Source of the DNA: JAAXQD01 sp032126435
GTDB lineage: Bacteria; Desulfobacterota; Desulfobacteria; Desulfobacterales; UBA11574
NCBI GenBank assembly: GCA_032126435.1
Contig: JAQBBE010000032.1
Location: 1-13,063, forward strand
Direction of reading: 5' to 3'
DNA length: 13,063 nucleotides
Program-made: the position numbers and the translations under genes
Notes under the pieces: generated by a model
Databases searched by the model: none
Seen by the model: only the letters and a program-made list of their open reading frames with translations
What the model was told of the DNA's origin: nothing
Shown: in pieces, positions 1 through 5,591 of the stretch
Layout: each line of letters opens with the position of its first letter
Position numbering within the stretch: the stretch's first letter is position 1

Positions 1-358
1 CGGCCTTGGATTCGATTCGGTATTCCCTGACATAGGACCTGTCTGATTTGAGTGCCCGGATAAAAATCTCTTTGGCATTTACAACATCTTCATTTAAAAT
101 AAGATCTTTCCACTTAAGTCTCCCGAGATTAAATTCATCGACCGAATATCCTGTCAGTAGTTCAATTTTTGAATCAAAGAATTCAACCGACCAGTCATCG
201 TGCCCTTGGTACACGATACTTGGAAGGTTCTTTACCAGCAATCTGTATTTTTCTTCGCTCTTCCGGAACGCTTCTTCAGCCTGCTCCCGGGAGATCGCTT
301 CTTGTTCCAACTTTTTTACCTTTTGTACCAATTCCTTATAGGTCGGCTTATTGGCCAT
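1..358 (-). CDS. PAS-domain sensor protein, N-terminal part (probably histidine kinase), cut by window edge
   Basis: Reading the minus strand from ATG at 358 gives 119 codons open to the window edge. The start is supported by GGAGAT about 8 bases upstream. The protein opens with a basic, Glu-rich coiled-coil (MANKPTYKELVQKVKKLEQE, then SREQAEEAFRKSEEKYR at about residues 23-39), followed by a PAS core with LVKNLPSIVYQG, FFDSKIELLTGYSVDEF and WKDLILNEDV, ending in a PAC-like segment with REYRIESK. This opening is typical of the many cytoplasmic PAS sensor kinases and PAS/GGDEF proteins of Desulfobacteraceae. The output domain lies outside the window, so histidine kinase is only the most likely guess. 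No membrane segment is seen in this part. An inverted repeat TTGCCA-N14-TGGCAA (409-434) lies 50-75 bases upstream of the start and could be an operator; this is untested. Confidence 0.85.
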   Translation of the reverse strand, partial: MANKPTYKELVQKVKKLEQEAISREQAEEAFRKSEEKYRLLVKNLPSIVYQGHDDWSVEFFDSKIELLTGYSVDEFNLGRLKWKDLILNEDVVNAKEIFIRALKSDRSYVREYRIESKA

Positions 359-866
359 AAAATAATCTCCGGTTGTCTTTAAATGAAAAAGCCCTTACTG
401 AAAGAAGTTTGCCATGTTTTAAGCGCCTTGGCAACCCGTCCCGACGGCGACGGGCCGGCGCCCGCTGCTGCACAGTTCAATGGTTTTGTAACACAATCTT
501 ACCTTGATATTCAAACGTTGTTGCGTGCTGTCCGAAACTCGCCGGAGGACCCCGGAGGTAAATGTTTGGGAATCGACAAAAAAATCGATCCGGATTTTTA
601 TTGGGGTTCAAAACAACGTCGAATCATTCGGCACGGCGGGAGGCGATGCCGCCCGCAGAAGCGTGGTTATGGGTTCATAAAAAGGGGTGCAAGAATCGGC
701 ACCCCTTTTCAGTCAGCTGCCGGCCGAATTTTATCCGGACCATCCGCAGCATCTTGCCGAACATCCTTTTTTCTATAACCCTCCAAAAGGCATCATACGT
801 TTGACTCCGGAAAATGCCGTCGCTGTCGGAATTACACAATTTTCAGAGAACGTGTGTTCCGGCAAA
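359..866. other. gene-poor spacer between the PAS sensor and the dodecin gene
   Basis: I find no convincing gene here. Open frames on the plus strand (383-778, 562-804, 687-953) overlap each other, lack well-placed ribosome binding sites and give compositions unlike known proteins. The stretch 430-475 is GC-rich and self-complementary (CGGGC-CGGC-GCCCG). The only clear structure is the hairpin at 680-709, annotated separately. The rest may carry the upstream control region of the PAS gene and the 3' tail of the dodecin transcript, or may be decayed sequence. Confidence 0.5.
680..709 (-). terminator. terminator-like hairpin, downstream of dodecin
   Basis: A perfect 11-bp stem AAAAGGGGTGC (680-690) / GCACCCCTTTT (699-709) encloses an 8-base loop. 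On the minus strand it is followed by a short T run, as in a rho-independent terminator, and it lies about 160 bases beyond the dodecin stop. It could also work weakly on the plus strand. The distance from the gene makes the pairing with dodecin an inference. Confidence 0.5.
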
Positions 867-1079
867 TCAGGAATCTTTATATTTGAAAGAAAGCGTCACT
901 CTGGCACGATAGGATTCGATTTTTCCATCTTTAATGGTCATGTCGAGTTTTGATATTTCTGCGATTCTCAAATCTCTCAGCGTCTCGCTTGCTTTTAGCA
1001 CCGCATTTTGAGCAGCTTTCTCCCAGGAAACATCACTCGTTCCAACCAGCTCGATGATCTTGTAAACGCTATTGCTCAT
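867..1079 (-). CDS. dodecin-family protein lacking the flavin-stacking tryptophan (SecE2-like)
   Basis: The 70-residue product matches the dodecin family in length and pattern: a beta strand (VYKIIELVGTS), an amphipathic helix (SWEKAAQNAVLKASETLRDL), then two strands (RIAEISKLDMTIKDGK and YRARVTLSFKYK). Dodecins form hollow dodecamers; classical ones store riboflavin or FMN between paired tryptophans in a motif like LDWFEV. Here the corresponding segment is LRDLRIAEI, with Ile39 about where the Trp should be. This resembles the Trp-less branch that includes mycobacterial SecE2 (segment DDIRVARVIEQDM), reported as a calcium dodecin. Flavin binding is therefore doubtful and ion or other ligand binding is possible. 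The start is fixed by a strong AAGGAGGAGAA at 1081-1091. The gene stands alone, behind a structured leader. Confidence 0.9.
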   Translation of the reverse strand: MSNSVYKIIELVGTSDVSWEKAAQNAVLKASETLRDLRIAEISKLDMTIKDGKIESYRARVTLSFKYKDS

Positions 1080-1136
1080 GTTCTCCTCCTTGGGTTAAAT
1101 GTTGTGTGTGACATATCTGTAACGCTAAACGAGTGG

Positions 1137-1187
1137 AAACCCGGCAAACAGTGTGTTTGCTCTGTAGTTGCATAAATAACCGGGTTT
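1137..1187 (-). promoter_or_regulatory. two-tier hairpin upstream of dodecin, possible structured 5' leader
   Basis: Outer arms AAACCCGG (1137-1144) and CCGGGTTT (1180-1187) are perfectly complementary. Inside, GCAAACA (1144-1150) and TGTTTGC (1154-1160) form a second perfect stem with a three-base loop. The element ends 58 bases upstream of the dodecin ATG, so a transcript reading into the gene could contain it. It does not resemble the FMN riboswitch (RFN element), which is larger and multi-branched. It could equally be a DNA operator or a bidirectional structure. Confidence 0.4.
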
Positions 1188-1367
1188 GAATCGATCGAGA
1201 CGTTTTCAACTCCTTTTATTCGACATGATCTGGTATGGCGGATCTGTGAAGATGCCATAGAAACCGGTACGGCAAGATGACAAAAGGATGGTCCTCCATA
1301 TCTGAAGAACCACCCCTCGGACAAGCGCAAGAAATTCAGCCTCCCGCGCCCTTCTTGAACTGCAACA

Positions 1368-1406
1368 GCTCGCCCGGTTGAATTTCGGGGATTCAACCGG
1401 ACAAGC
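1368..1406 (-). repeat. 16-bp imperfect hairpin next to a motif shared with 8127-8147
   Basis: The arms 1368-1383 and 1391-1406 contain a perfect 10-bp core CCGGTTGAAT / ATTCAACCGG around a 7-base loop. Extending outward gives 16 pairs if read as minus-strand RNA, because two mismatches become G-U pairs there; on the plus strand they are C-A mismatches. That asymmetry favours a minus-strand transcript, if the element is transcribed at all. It overlaps the end of a 21-base motif (1355-1375) that recurs at 8127-8147 with one difference. Confidence 0.4.
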
Positions 1407-1671
1407 GCATTCCCCACAAGCTTGTTGAAGCAACGTTAGGGTTTACCCCGTGGAAACCGGTCTGTCCTTTCTGCTTAACCGGGGACTGGATCCCGACTCT
1501 ACATCCCGGCCCTACAGGGCCGCGGAGACCGTCATTATCGATTTTTAATCAAAATATGTCCATAAGATGAAGGGTTCATTTTAATAGGGGAATATCCCGA
1601 CCACCGGGAGTTTTTCCCGAGATACGAACCGTAACCAAAGAATTTTCCGGGTGCCTTTTATCTTTTTATTG

Positions 1672-1699
1672 TTGACATTTAAGGGGGTAGCGATAGAGG
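1672..1699 (+). promoter_or_regulatory. possible sigma70 promoter of the iron-sulfur protein gene
   Basis: A perfect TTGACA (1672-1677) is followed after 16 bases by TAGAGG (1694-1699), a poor -10 box. It lies about 85 bases upstream of the gene start in an AT-rich stretch. The -35 match is good and the -10 is weak, so this is only a suggestion. Confidence 0.3.
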
Positions 1700-1737
1700 A
1701 ATAGAGCGGATATTTTATAAAAAATTAGGAATTCCCT

Positions 1738-1794
1738 ATGGACATTGAAAATGAAAAAATGTTCGACCATGGAGACGCCCAATGCCCGGCATGA
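1738..1794 (+). CDS. possible 18-residue leader ORF overlapping the iron-sulfur protein start
   Basis: ATG at 1738 with AGGA at 1727-1730 opens a frame encoding MDIENEKMFDHGDAQCPA and stops at 1792-1794, overlapping the next gene's start at 1782 in another frame. The spacing is right for translation, and ribosomes ending here could re-initiate downstream. The gene at 1782 also has its own GGAG, so coupling is not required. No family is recognised and it may be chance. Confidence 0.2.
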   Translation: MDIENEKMFDHGDAQCPA

Positions 1795-3089
1795 AAATGC
1801 TCACAGAACTTATGCGGGAACTGGAACAAAAACTGGGGCTTTGTATGCGGTGCGGCATGTGCCAGGCGGTCTGTCCTCTGTTTTCGGAAACCGGCCTTGA
1901 ACCAGACGTCGCCCGGGGTAAGCTGGCGCTCCTCGACGGGCTTTTGCAGGAAATGTTCAATGATCCCAAAGGCGTGTACGAACGTCTTAGCAGGTGTCTT
2001 CTTTGCGGATCATGCGCCGCCAATTGTCCCAGCGGTGTGAGCGTCCTGGAAATTTTTATCAAGGCCCGAGCGATTCTTACCGGTTTCATGGGGCTGTCAC
2101 CGGCCAAAAAATTGATTTTAAGGGGGATGCTGTCCCACCCTGAAATTTTTGACCGGATGGCGGCGTGGGGATCAAAATTTCAGAAAATTTTCACAAGACC
2201 GGCAAATGAACTGATCGGCACCTCCTGTGCCCGGTTTGTTTCTCCTTTGATAGGGAACCGGCATTTTACGCCGCTGGCCAAGATCCCTTTTCACCGTCGT
2301 ATTCCATCTTTGAATACCAACAAAGGCCGTTCCGGCATTAAAGTGGCTTTTTACGTGGGGTGCCTTTTGGATAAAAGTTTTCCCCATATCGCCCAAGATG
2401 TTGTCGACGTTCTCCAACATCACGGTGTTGGAATTTTTATGCCCAAAGGGCAGGGTTGCTGCGGGATACCGGCAATCTCCTCAGGAGACACGGTGACCTT
2501 TAACCGTCTTGTCCGCCATAATCTGGAAATATTCGATACCGAAAAATTTGACTATCTGATAACATCCTGTGCCACCTGTACGTCGACGATAAAGAAAATA
2601 TGGCCGATGATGGCGGATAAAAATTCCGGTTTTGTTAAAAGCAGAGTGGCGGCCATTGCTCAAAAAACCCTTGATATCCATCAGTTCCTGGTATCGAGGG
2701 TGGGACTGGAAAAACTTGAAGTCGCCGATGGAACCGATCCCGTGGATGTAACCTATCATGATCCATGTCATCTCAAAAAATCGCTGGGCGTATCTGCCGA
2801 ACCCAGATCTCTCATTAATGCCAATCCGGCCTATCGGCTCATAGAAATGTCTGAATCCGACAGATGCTGCGGGCTGGGGGGTAGCTTTAATCTGGAGTAT
2901 TATGATCTTTCGGCCCGTATCGGGAACGTAAAAATGGACCATATCCGAGCATCCGGATGTTCGATGGTTGCCACCGGATGTCCGGCCTGTATGCTCCAAA
3001 TTTCGGATATGCTGTCCAAGTCCGGCGAGAAAATACGGATCAAACATCCCATAGAAATATACGCAGAGTTGTTGAGAAATTCGGATTAG
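1782..3089 (+). CDS. (Fe-S)-binding protein, GlcF / HdrD-like, two 4Fe-4S clusters and two CCG domains
   Basis: The 435-residue product has two ferredoxin-type motifs, Cys21-x2-Cys24-x2-Cys27-x3-Cys31-Pro and Cys72-x2-Cys75-x2-Cys78-x3-Cys82-Pro. Two CCG (heterodisulfide-reductase) domains follow: YVGC at 191-194 with GCCGIP at about 225-230, then TYHDPCHLKKSLG at about 325-337, CCGLGGSFN at about 364 and ATGCPACMLQI at about 402. This is the architecture of the iron-sulfur subunit of glycolate or D-lactate oxidase (GlcF) and related proteins that pass electrons from a flavoprotein toward quinone or heterodisulfide; E. coli GlcF is slightly shorter. ATG at 1782 is chosen for GGAG at 1771-1774. 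The usual FAD-oxidase partner (GlcD) is absent on both sides, so the substrate cannot be named. No membrane helix is seen, so the protein is probably cytoplasmic or peripheral. Confidence 0.9.
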   Translation: MPGMKMLTELMRELEQKLGLCMRCGMCQAVCPLFSETGLEPDVARGKLALLDGLLQEMFNDPKGVYERLSRCLLCGSCAANCPSGVSVLEIFIKARAILTGFMGLSPAKKLILRGMLSHPEIFDRMAAWGSKFQKIFTRPANELIGTSCARFVSPLIGNRHFTPLAKIPFHRRIPSLNTNKGRSGIKVAFYVGCLLDKSFPHIAQDVVDVLQHHGVGIFMPKGQGCCGIPAISSGDTVTFNRLVRHNLEIFDTEKFDYLITSCATCTSTIKKIWPMMADKNSGFVKSRVAAIAQKTLDIHQFLVSRVGLEKLEVADGTDPVDVTYHDPCHLKKSLGVSAEPRSLINANPAYRLIEMSESDRCCGLGGSFNLEYYDLSARIGNVKMDHIRASGCSMVATGCPACMLQISDMLSKSGEKIRIKHPIEIYAELLRNSD

Positions 3090-3136
3090 CCCGGATCTTT
3101 CGAAAAGAGTGCCCTTTAGATTCCCCATTGGATGGA

Positions 3137-3391
3137 CCTAAATTGAGCGTTTCAAATTGCGCCAGTGTATTATAAATTTAATATCTTTGGGATGTTATAT
3201 TGTTAGAAAACATTAAACACCATCATCGACTCGGTAGATAGGAATCCAAACAAGATTGTCACAATTTGAAACCCTTCGGGCTTGCCGAGTTTACCGAATC
3301 TGCTGCGTTATGAGACAATTGCAGTAGCATACTACGGCTGCATGTCTCATGCCTTGCATCTTCGGCAAACTCAACAATCGCTCAACTTAGG
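3137..3391. repeat. MITE-like interspersed palindromic element
   Basis: The outer ends CCTAAATTGAGCG (3137-3149) and CGCTCAACTTAGG (3379-3391) are inverted repeats with 12 of 13 bases matching. A second inverted pair is GTTTCAAATTG (3149-3159) / CAATTTGAAAC (3262-3272). The right half is one long imperfect hairpin: TTGCCGAGTTTACCGAA (3282-3298) pairs with TTCGGCAAACTCAACAA (3361-3377), ATGAGACA (3310-3317) with TGTCTCAT (3343-3350), and the tip is GCAGTAG / CTACGGCTGC. There is no open reading frame of note. GGATGG occurs at both edges (3130-3135 and 3390-3395), a weak hint of a target duplication. It looks like a short non-autonomous element; its mobility is inferred. Confidence 0.6.
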
Positions 3392-3423
3392 ATGGCGATA
3401 AAATTCCGGCCGATTCTATTTTA

Positions 3424-3452
3424 TTGACAACCGGTATAAAGGTTGGGTAAAA
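3424..3452 (+). promoter_or_regulatory. likely promoter of tRNA-Leu
   Basis: TTGACA (3424-3429) is perfect. A weak -10 candidate GTAAAA (3447-3452) follows after 17 bases and lies 10 bases before the tRNA 5' end. Position and the -35 match support it; the -10 box is poor. Confidence 0.4.
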
Positions 3453-3462
3453 GGTGATTTAT

Positions 3463-3549
3463 GCCGGAGTGGTGAAAGTGGTAGACGCACGGGACTCAAA
3501 ATCCCGCGGAGGCAACTCCATGTCGGTTCGATTCCGACCTCCGGCACCA
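3463..3549 (+). tRNA. tRNA-Leu (anticodon CAA), with encoded CCA
   Basis: The acceptor stem GCCGGAG (3463-3469) pairs with CTCCGGC (3539-3545), followed by discriminator A and an encoded CCA (3547-3549). The anticodon arm CGGGA-CTCAAAA-TCCCG gives anticodon CAA, which reads the leucine codon TTG. A long variable arm (GGAG-GCAA-CTCC) marks a class II tRNA, as expected for leucine. The T arm contains GGTTCGATTCC. A rho-independent terminator follows directly, so it is a single-gene unit. Confidence 0.96.
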
Positions 3550-3559
3550 GACTATAAGA

Positions 3560-3593
3560 GGGTTTAGCAAACATCCTGTTGCTAAGCCCTTTT
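3560..3593 (+). terminator. rho-independent terminator of tRNA-Leu
   Basis: GGGTTTAGCAA (3560-3570) pairs with TTGCTAAGCCC (3579-3589), 11 pairs with one G-U, loop of 8, followed by TTTT (3590-3593). Confidence 0.85.
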
Positions 3594-3657
3594 CGTTTGG
3601 CACAGCCCATAAACAATTTTCAGACATTGAATATAATTTATTTTTTAAATAAACTTC

Positions 3658-3685
3658 TTGACATGTCACATTGTGCAAATATAAA
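3658..3685 (+). promoter_or_regulatory. sigma70 promoter of a putative small RNA
   Basis: TTGACA (3658-3663), a 16-base spacer and TATAAA (3680-3685) form a near-consensus promoter in an AT-rich setting. No protein gene starts nearby, and a terminator follows within 100 bases. Confidence 0.65.
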
Positions 3686-3691
3686 ATGAGC

Positions 3692-3778
3692 GGTACGTAT
3701 GGAATGTTGCCATTCCATTCTCCTTTCAATCCTCTGTGAAACCCCTGGAAAACGCAACCCTTTCCAGGGGTTTTCCCT
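3692..3778 (+). ncRNA. putative small RNA, about 87 nt, family not recognised
   Basis: A near-consensus promoter predicts a start near 3692. The transcript would contain a perfect 8-bp hairpin ATGGAATG (3699-3706) / CATTCCAT (3711-3718) with a TTGC tetraloop, then a pyrimidine-rich single-stranded stretch (about 3718-3737) including CTCCTTTC, then a strong terminator (3739-3773 plus T tract). This is the layout of a trans-acting bacterial small RNA: seed region between a 5' hairpin and an intrinsic terminator. CTCCTTTC is complementary to ribosome binding sites such as GAAAGGAG, found upstream of the universal stress gene in this window (8308-8315); a match to a generic Shine-Dalgarno sequence is weak evidence of targeting. 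I do not recognise it as 6S, tmRNA, SRP or another standard RNA. Open frames on the minus strand here have no family signature. Confidence 0.55.
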
Positions 3779-3780
3779 TT
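3739..3780 (+). terminator. rho-independent terminator of the putative small RNA
   Basis: A perfect 13-bp stem AAACCCCTGGAAA (3739-3751) / TTTCCAGGGGTTT (3761-3773) with a 9-base loop runs into a T-rich tail (3771-3780, interrupted by CCC). Confidence 0.8.
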
Positions 3781-4004
3781 CCTCGAAAGCGCATCCTCAA
3801 ACGGTATTGCCACTTTTGCACCCCTAATATTCCAGGCCCCACTCGATTCCCGGGCTTTTTTGATTGATTTCAAGAAAAAATTTTAATATTGATACGTTAT
3901 GGCGCGAAAATCGTAAACTGCCGGACGAGATATCTTCCCCATAAATCCGAAATTTACAATGGAGTTGGAGAAAGCGTTGAGCCATCCATTTAAAAAACGA
4001 GAAT
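3781..4004. other. spacer upstream of the SLOG/DUF6794 gene
   Basis: No gene is seen. An AT-rich stretch contains TTGATT (3860-3865), a 16-base spacer and TTTAAT (3882-3887), a possible promoter for the next gene with a long leader of about 115 bases. The ribosome binding site before 4005 is weak (ACGAGA). Confidence 0.3.
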
Positions 4005-4829
4005 ATGCTTAAGAAAATCATATCCAGCGGACAAACCGAAGCAGAGCAGGCGGCGCTCGATGCAGCCATAAAATTGGGTGTCCTACATGGTGGGTGGATT
4101 CCAAAAAGAAAATTGACTGAAACCGGCGTGCTTCCACCAAAGTACAGACTTCAAGAAATGGACACCGACAAGTATTCTGAATGTATTGAACAGAATGTGA
4201 TCGACTCGAAAGGCACCCTGATACTTTCATGCGGAAAGCCGACCGGCAATCTGGATTTTGCCCGGAAAATGACCTTGAAGCACAGACATCAACTGCTCGG
4301 TATCGATCTTGATCTAACAAATTTTATTGAGGCCGCTTCCCTTGTTCATGATTGGATTCAATTGAGGCACATCGATGCCCTGTACGTGACCGGATCCGGT
4401 GCAACCGTAAATCCTGATGTAGGGAATCACACAACGTTTATCGTTGAAAGTGCAATATTATTGAGCCTAATGAATGCCGCTTCGGGTTCTCATGTTGTCC
4501 ATGATTTAGGAGGAGGATCATCCGGCAAACCTTTTGGCATACCCAAAACAGTGAACGAAGCCGTCGAAAAAATAATTTCAGAAATGTCGCTGCAAGACAG
4601 GGTAAAATTAGCGAACCTGAAAAGAGAGGATATGGAACCCTTCGGTATGACGTTCAGAATTTTTATTCGGAATCGGTTGTTTCAAAAAGGAGCGAATAGA
4701 GACTTGATCAAATCCTGTATCGCCGTTTCGGGAAACGATGATCTCAACGAAGGCGAGGCGGCCTTTGTGATTATAGGAAAGCTGTGGGAAAAATTAAAAG
4801 AAACGCATAAATTAAAAATTGTTAAATAA
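4005..4829 (+). CDS. diverged circularly permuted YpsA-type SLOG domain fused to DUF6794
   Basis: The 274-residue product begins with MLKKIISSGQTEAEQAALDAA, the N-terminus of the cpYpsA SLOG family (often annotated as putative molybdenum carrier), followed by HGGWIPK (28-34), EQNVIDSKGTLIL (62-74), GKPTGN (77-82) and an ALYVTGSG segment (125-132). SLOG domains bind nucleotides or nucleotide-derived ligands. From about 183 onward (VNEAVEKIISEMSLQDR, then RIFIRNRLFQKGANRDLIKSC and SGNDDLNEGEAAFVIIGKLWEKLKE, each read in context) it resembles DUF6794, a helical domain of unknown function. Several SLOG signature positions are altered: the usual GGQTG is SGQTE (Glu12), LTGG is PTGN, and the late AGPR is TGSG. 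A Gly-rich joint GGGSSGKP (169-176) is not a Walker A motif, because Pro replaces Ser/Thr. Ligand binding may be lost or changed. The start is the first ATG before the family motif; its Shine-Dalgarno is weak. Confidence 0.75.
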   Translation: MLKKIISSGQTEAEQAALDAAIKLGVLHGGWIPKRKLTETGVLPPKYRLQEMDTDKYSECIEQNVIDSKGTLILSCGKPTGNLDFARKMTLKHRHQLLGIDLDLTNFIEAASLVHDWIQLRHIDALYVTGSGATVNPDVGNHTTFIVESAILLSLMNAASGSHVVHDLGGGSSGKPFGIPKTVNEAVEKIISEMSLQDRVKLANLKREDMEPFGMTFRIFIRNRLFQKGANRDLIKSCIAVSGNDDLNEGEAAFVIIGKLWEKLKETHKLKIVK

Positions 4830-4832
4830 ATA

Positions 4833-4911
4833 AGGGGTTGGGGAGGTTACACGGTTTGAAAAAAAGCATTATCCATGGAGCGATTTGACCAATAAAAACA
4901 CCCCGACCCCT
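4833..4911. repeat. inverted repeat downstream of the SLOG gene, related to the element at 11030-11074
   Basis: AGGGGTTGGGG (4833-4843) and CCCCGACCCCT (4901-4911) pair over 11 bases with one G-U, across a 57-base loop. The loop is long for a terminator and no T tract follows. The right part, TCCATGGAGCGATTT followed by CCCCGACCCC, resembles TCCATGGAACAATTT followed by CCCCGTCCCC at 11031-11061. This suggests two members of a dispersed repeat family. Confidence 0.4.
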
Positions 4912-4983
4912 GAAATAAATAATTGTCAACGTCCTGTTCATAACCGGCAGGTGCTTTAATACCGGATTCGGAGGATTTTCACC

Positions 4984-5415
4984 ATGGGAAACAAGGATAT
5001 TGAACTCGGGAAAAATGAAGTCCGTGCCTTTCTTTTTGAAATAATCGATAGAATGTCCGAATCAGAGATGCGGCAGCTTTTAAAGGAACTCGAAGAAAGA
5101 CAAAACAAGGAACGGAGATCGTGTCGTCGAAAAGGTTTCTCAACGATGGTCGATTATAACGTGGCGGATCGATATTATCGGGACTTTATTCAAGACATCA
5201 GCGAGCGGGGTGTATTCATCAAAACCACTGAAACATTTTCGAAAGGTCAAGAAACTTTGATGACCTTCATGTCTCCGGATTATCAAAAACCCATTAAGAT
5301 CAAGGGTGAAATTGTTCGGATCCACCCGGATGGTGTGGGTGTAGCGTTCAAAATAGAAAGTCAGGCGCTGAGGACGGCGTTAAAAAGCTTAATAAATATG
5401 ATCCAGAGCGACTAG
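4984..5415 (+). CDS. PilZ-domain c-di-GMP-binding protein
   Basis: The 143-residue protein has an N-terminal helical segment (about 10-43, rich in Glu, Lys and Arg) and then a PilZ domain. The two signature motifs are present: an Arg-rich RxxxR (Arg44-Arg45-x2-Arg48-Arg49) and D71-I-S-E-R-G76, matching (D/N)xSxxG. These residues grip the c-di-GMP dimer in known PilZ proteins. The strand pattern VDYNVADRYYRDFIQDISERG, GVFIKT and GEIVRIHPDGVGVAFK fits the beta barrel. It carries no enzymatic output, so it should act as a cytoplasmic c-di-GMP receptor or adaptor whose partner cannot be inferred. The start has a good GGAGG at about 4971. It stands alone between spacers, so its link to neighbours is unclear. 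Confidence 0.92.
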   Translation: MGNKDIELGKNEVRAFLFEIIDRMSESEMRQLLKELEERQNKERRSCRRKGFSTMVDYNVADRYYRDFIQDISERGVFIKTTETFSKGQETLMTFMSPDYQKPIKIKGEIVRIHPDGVGVAFKIESQALRTALKSLINMIQSD

Positions 5416-5591
5416 GACGCCGTTGCTAACGTTTCTGCTTCATTTTTCCCAAGGGGTAAACAAAATGGAGAAATTGCTCTTAAAAATATATTTCATTGAT
5501 AGAAGATATATGAAATTTTGAACAAACTCCCCAAAAATATTCAAGCCTCTCCTCTATAAGTGGTAAATTACGATAAAGGGAATTCTAAATC

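Larger units (their letters stand above)
1188..1737. other. non-coding spacer with hairpins, before the iron-sulfur protein gene
   Basis: No gene is convincing here. The open frames on the minus strand (1076-1417, 1206-1433) have no family signature, and one overlaps the dodecin start. The stretch contains a long hairpin at 1368-1406, an 11-base direct repeat GGACAAGCGCA at 1319-1329 and 1399-1409, a small palindrome CGGCCCT-AC-AGGGCCG near 1508-1523, and an AT-rich region from about 1540 to 1735 that probably holds the promoter of the next gene. There is no trace of a flavoprotein gene that would normally accompany a GlcF-type protein. Confidence 0.5.

Noticed and set aside
685..774. Minus-strand 29-residue frame reading into the hairpin at 680-709
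   Set aside because: It would end inside the terminator-like stem and has no family resemblance.
383..778. 131-residue plus-strand open frame upstream of dodecin
   Set aside because: No ribosome binding site, spans the hairpin at 680-709, composition rich in Arg, Ser and Pro without any domain pattern, and overlaps two other equally poor frames.
1137..1187. FMN (RFN) riboswitch upstream of dodecin
   Set aside because: The element is two simple nested stems and lacks the multi-branched RFN structure and its conserved sequences.
1277..1381. 34-residue plus-strand frame ending in LNCNSSPG
   Set aside because: It contains the shared 21-base motif but has no ribosome binding site; kept only as part of the repeat finding.
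1076..1417. 113-residue minus-strand frame upstream of dodecin
   Set aside because: It overlaps the dodecin start and the structured leader, and no protein family pattern is visible.
1355..1440. Possible integron attC site near the 1368-1406 hairpin and GTTAGGG at 1435-1441
   Set aside because: The core does not fit GTTRRRY, the matching RYYYAAC partner is absent and no integrase or cassette genes are present.
2481..3128. 215-residue minus-strand frame
   Set aside because: Antisense shadow of the iron-sulfur protein gene, whose plus-strand frame has clear motifs.
3416..3616. Minus-strand frame with VPEVGIEPT
   Set aside because: This string is the well-known false translation of the antisense of a leucine-type tRNA gene.
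3496..3873. 125-residue minus-strand frame
   Set aside because: It runs antisense through the tRNA, its terminator and the putative small RNA, and has no family resemblance.
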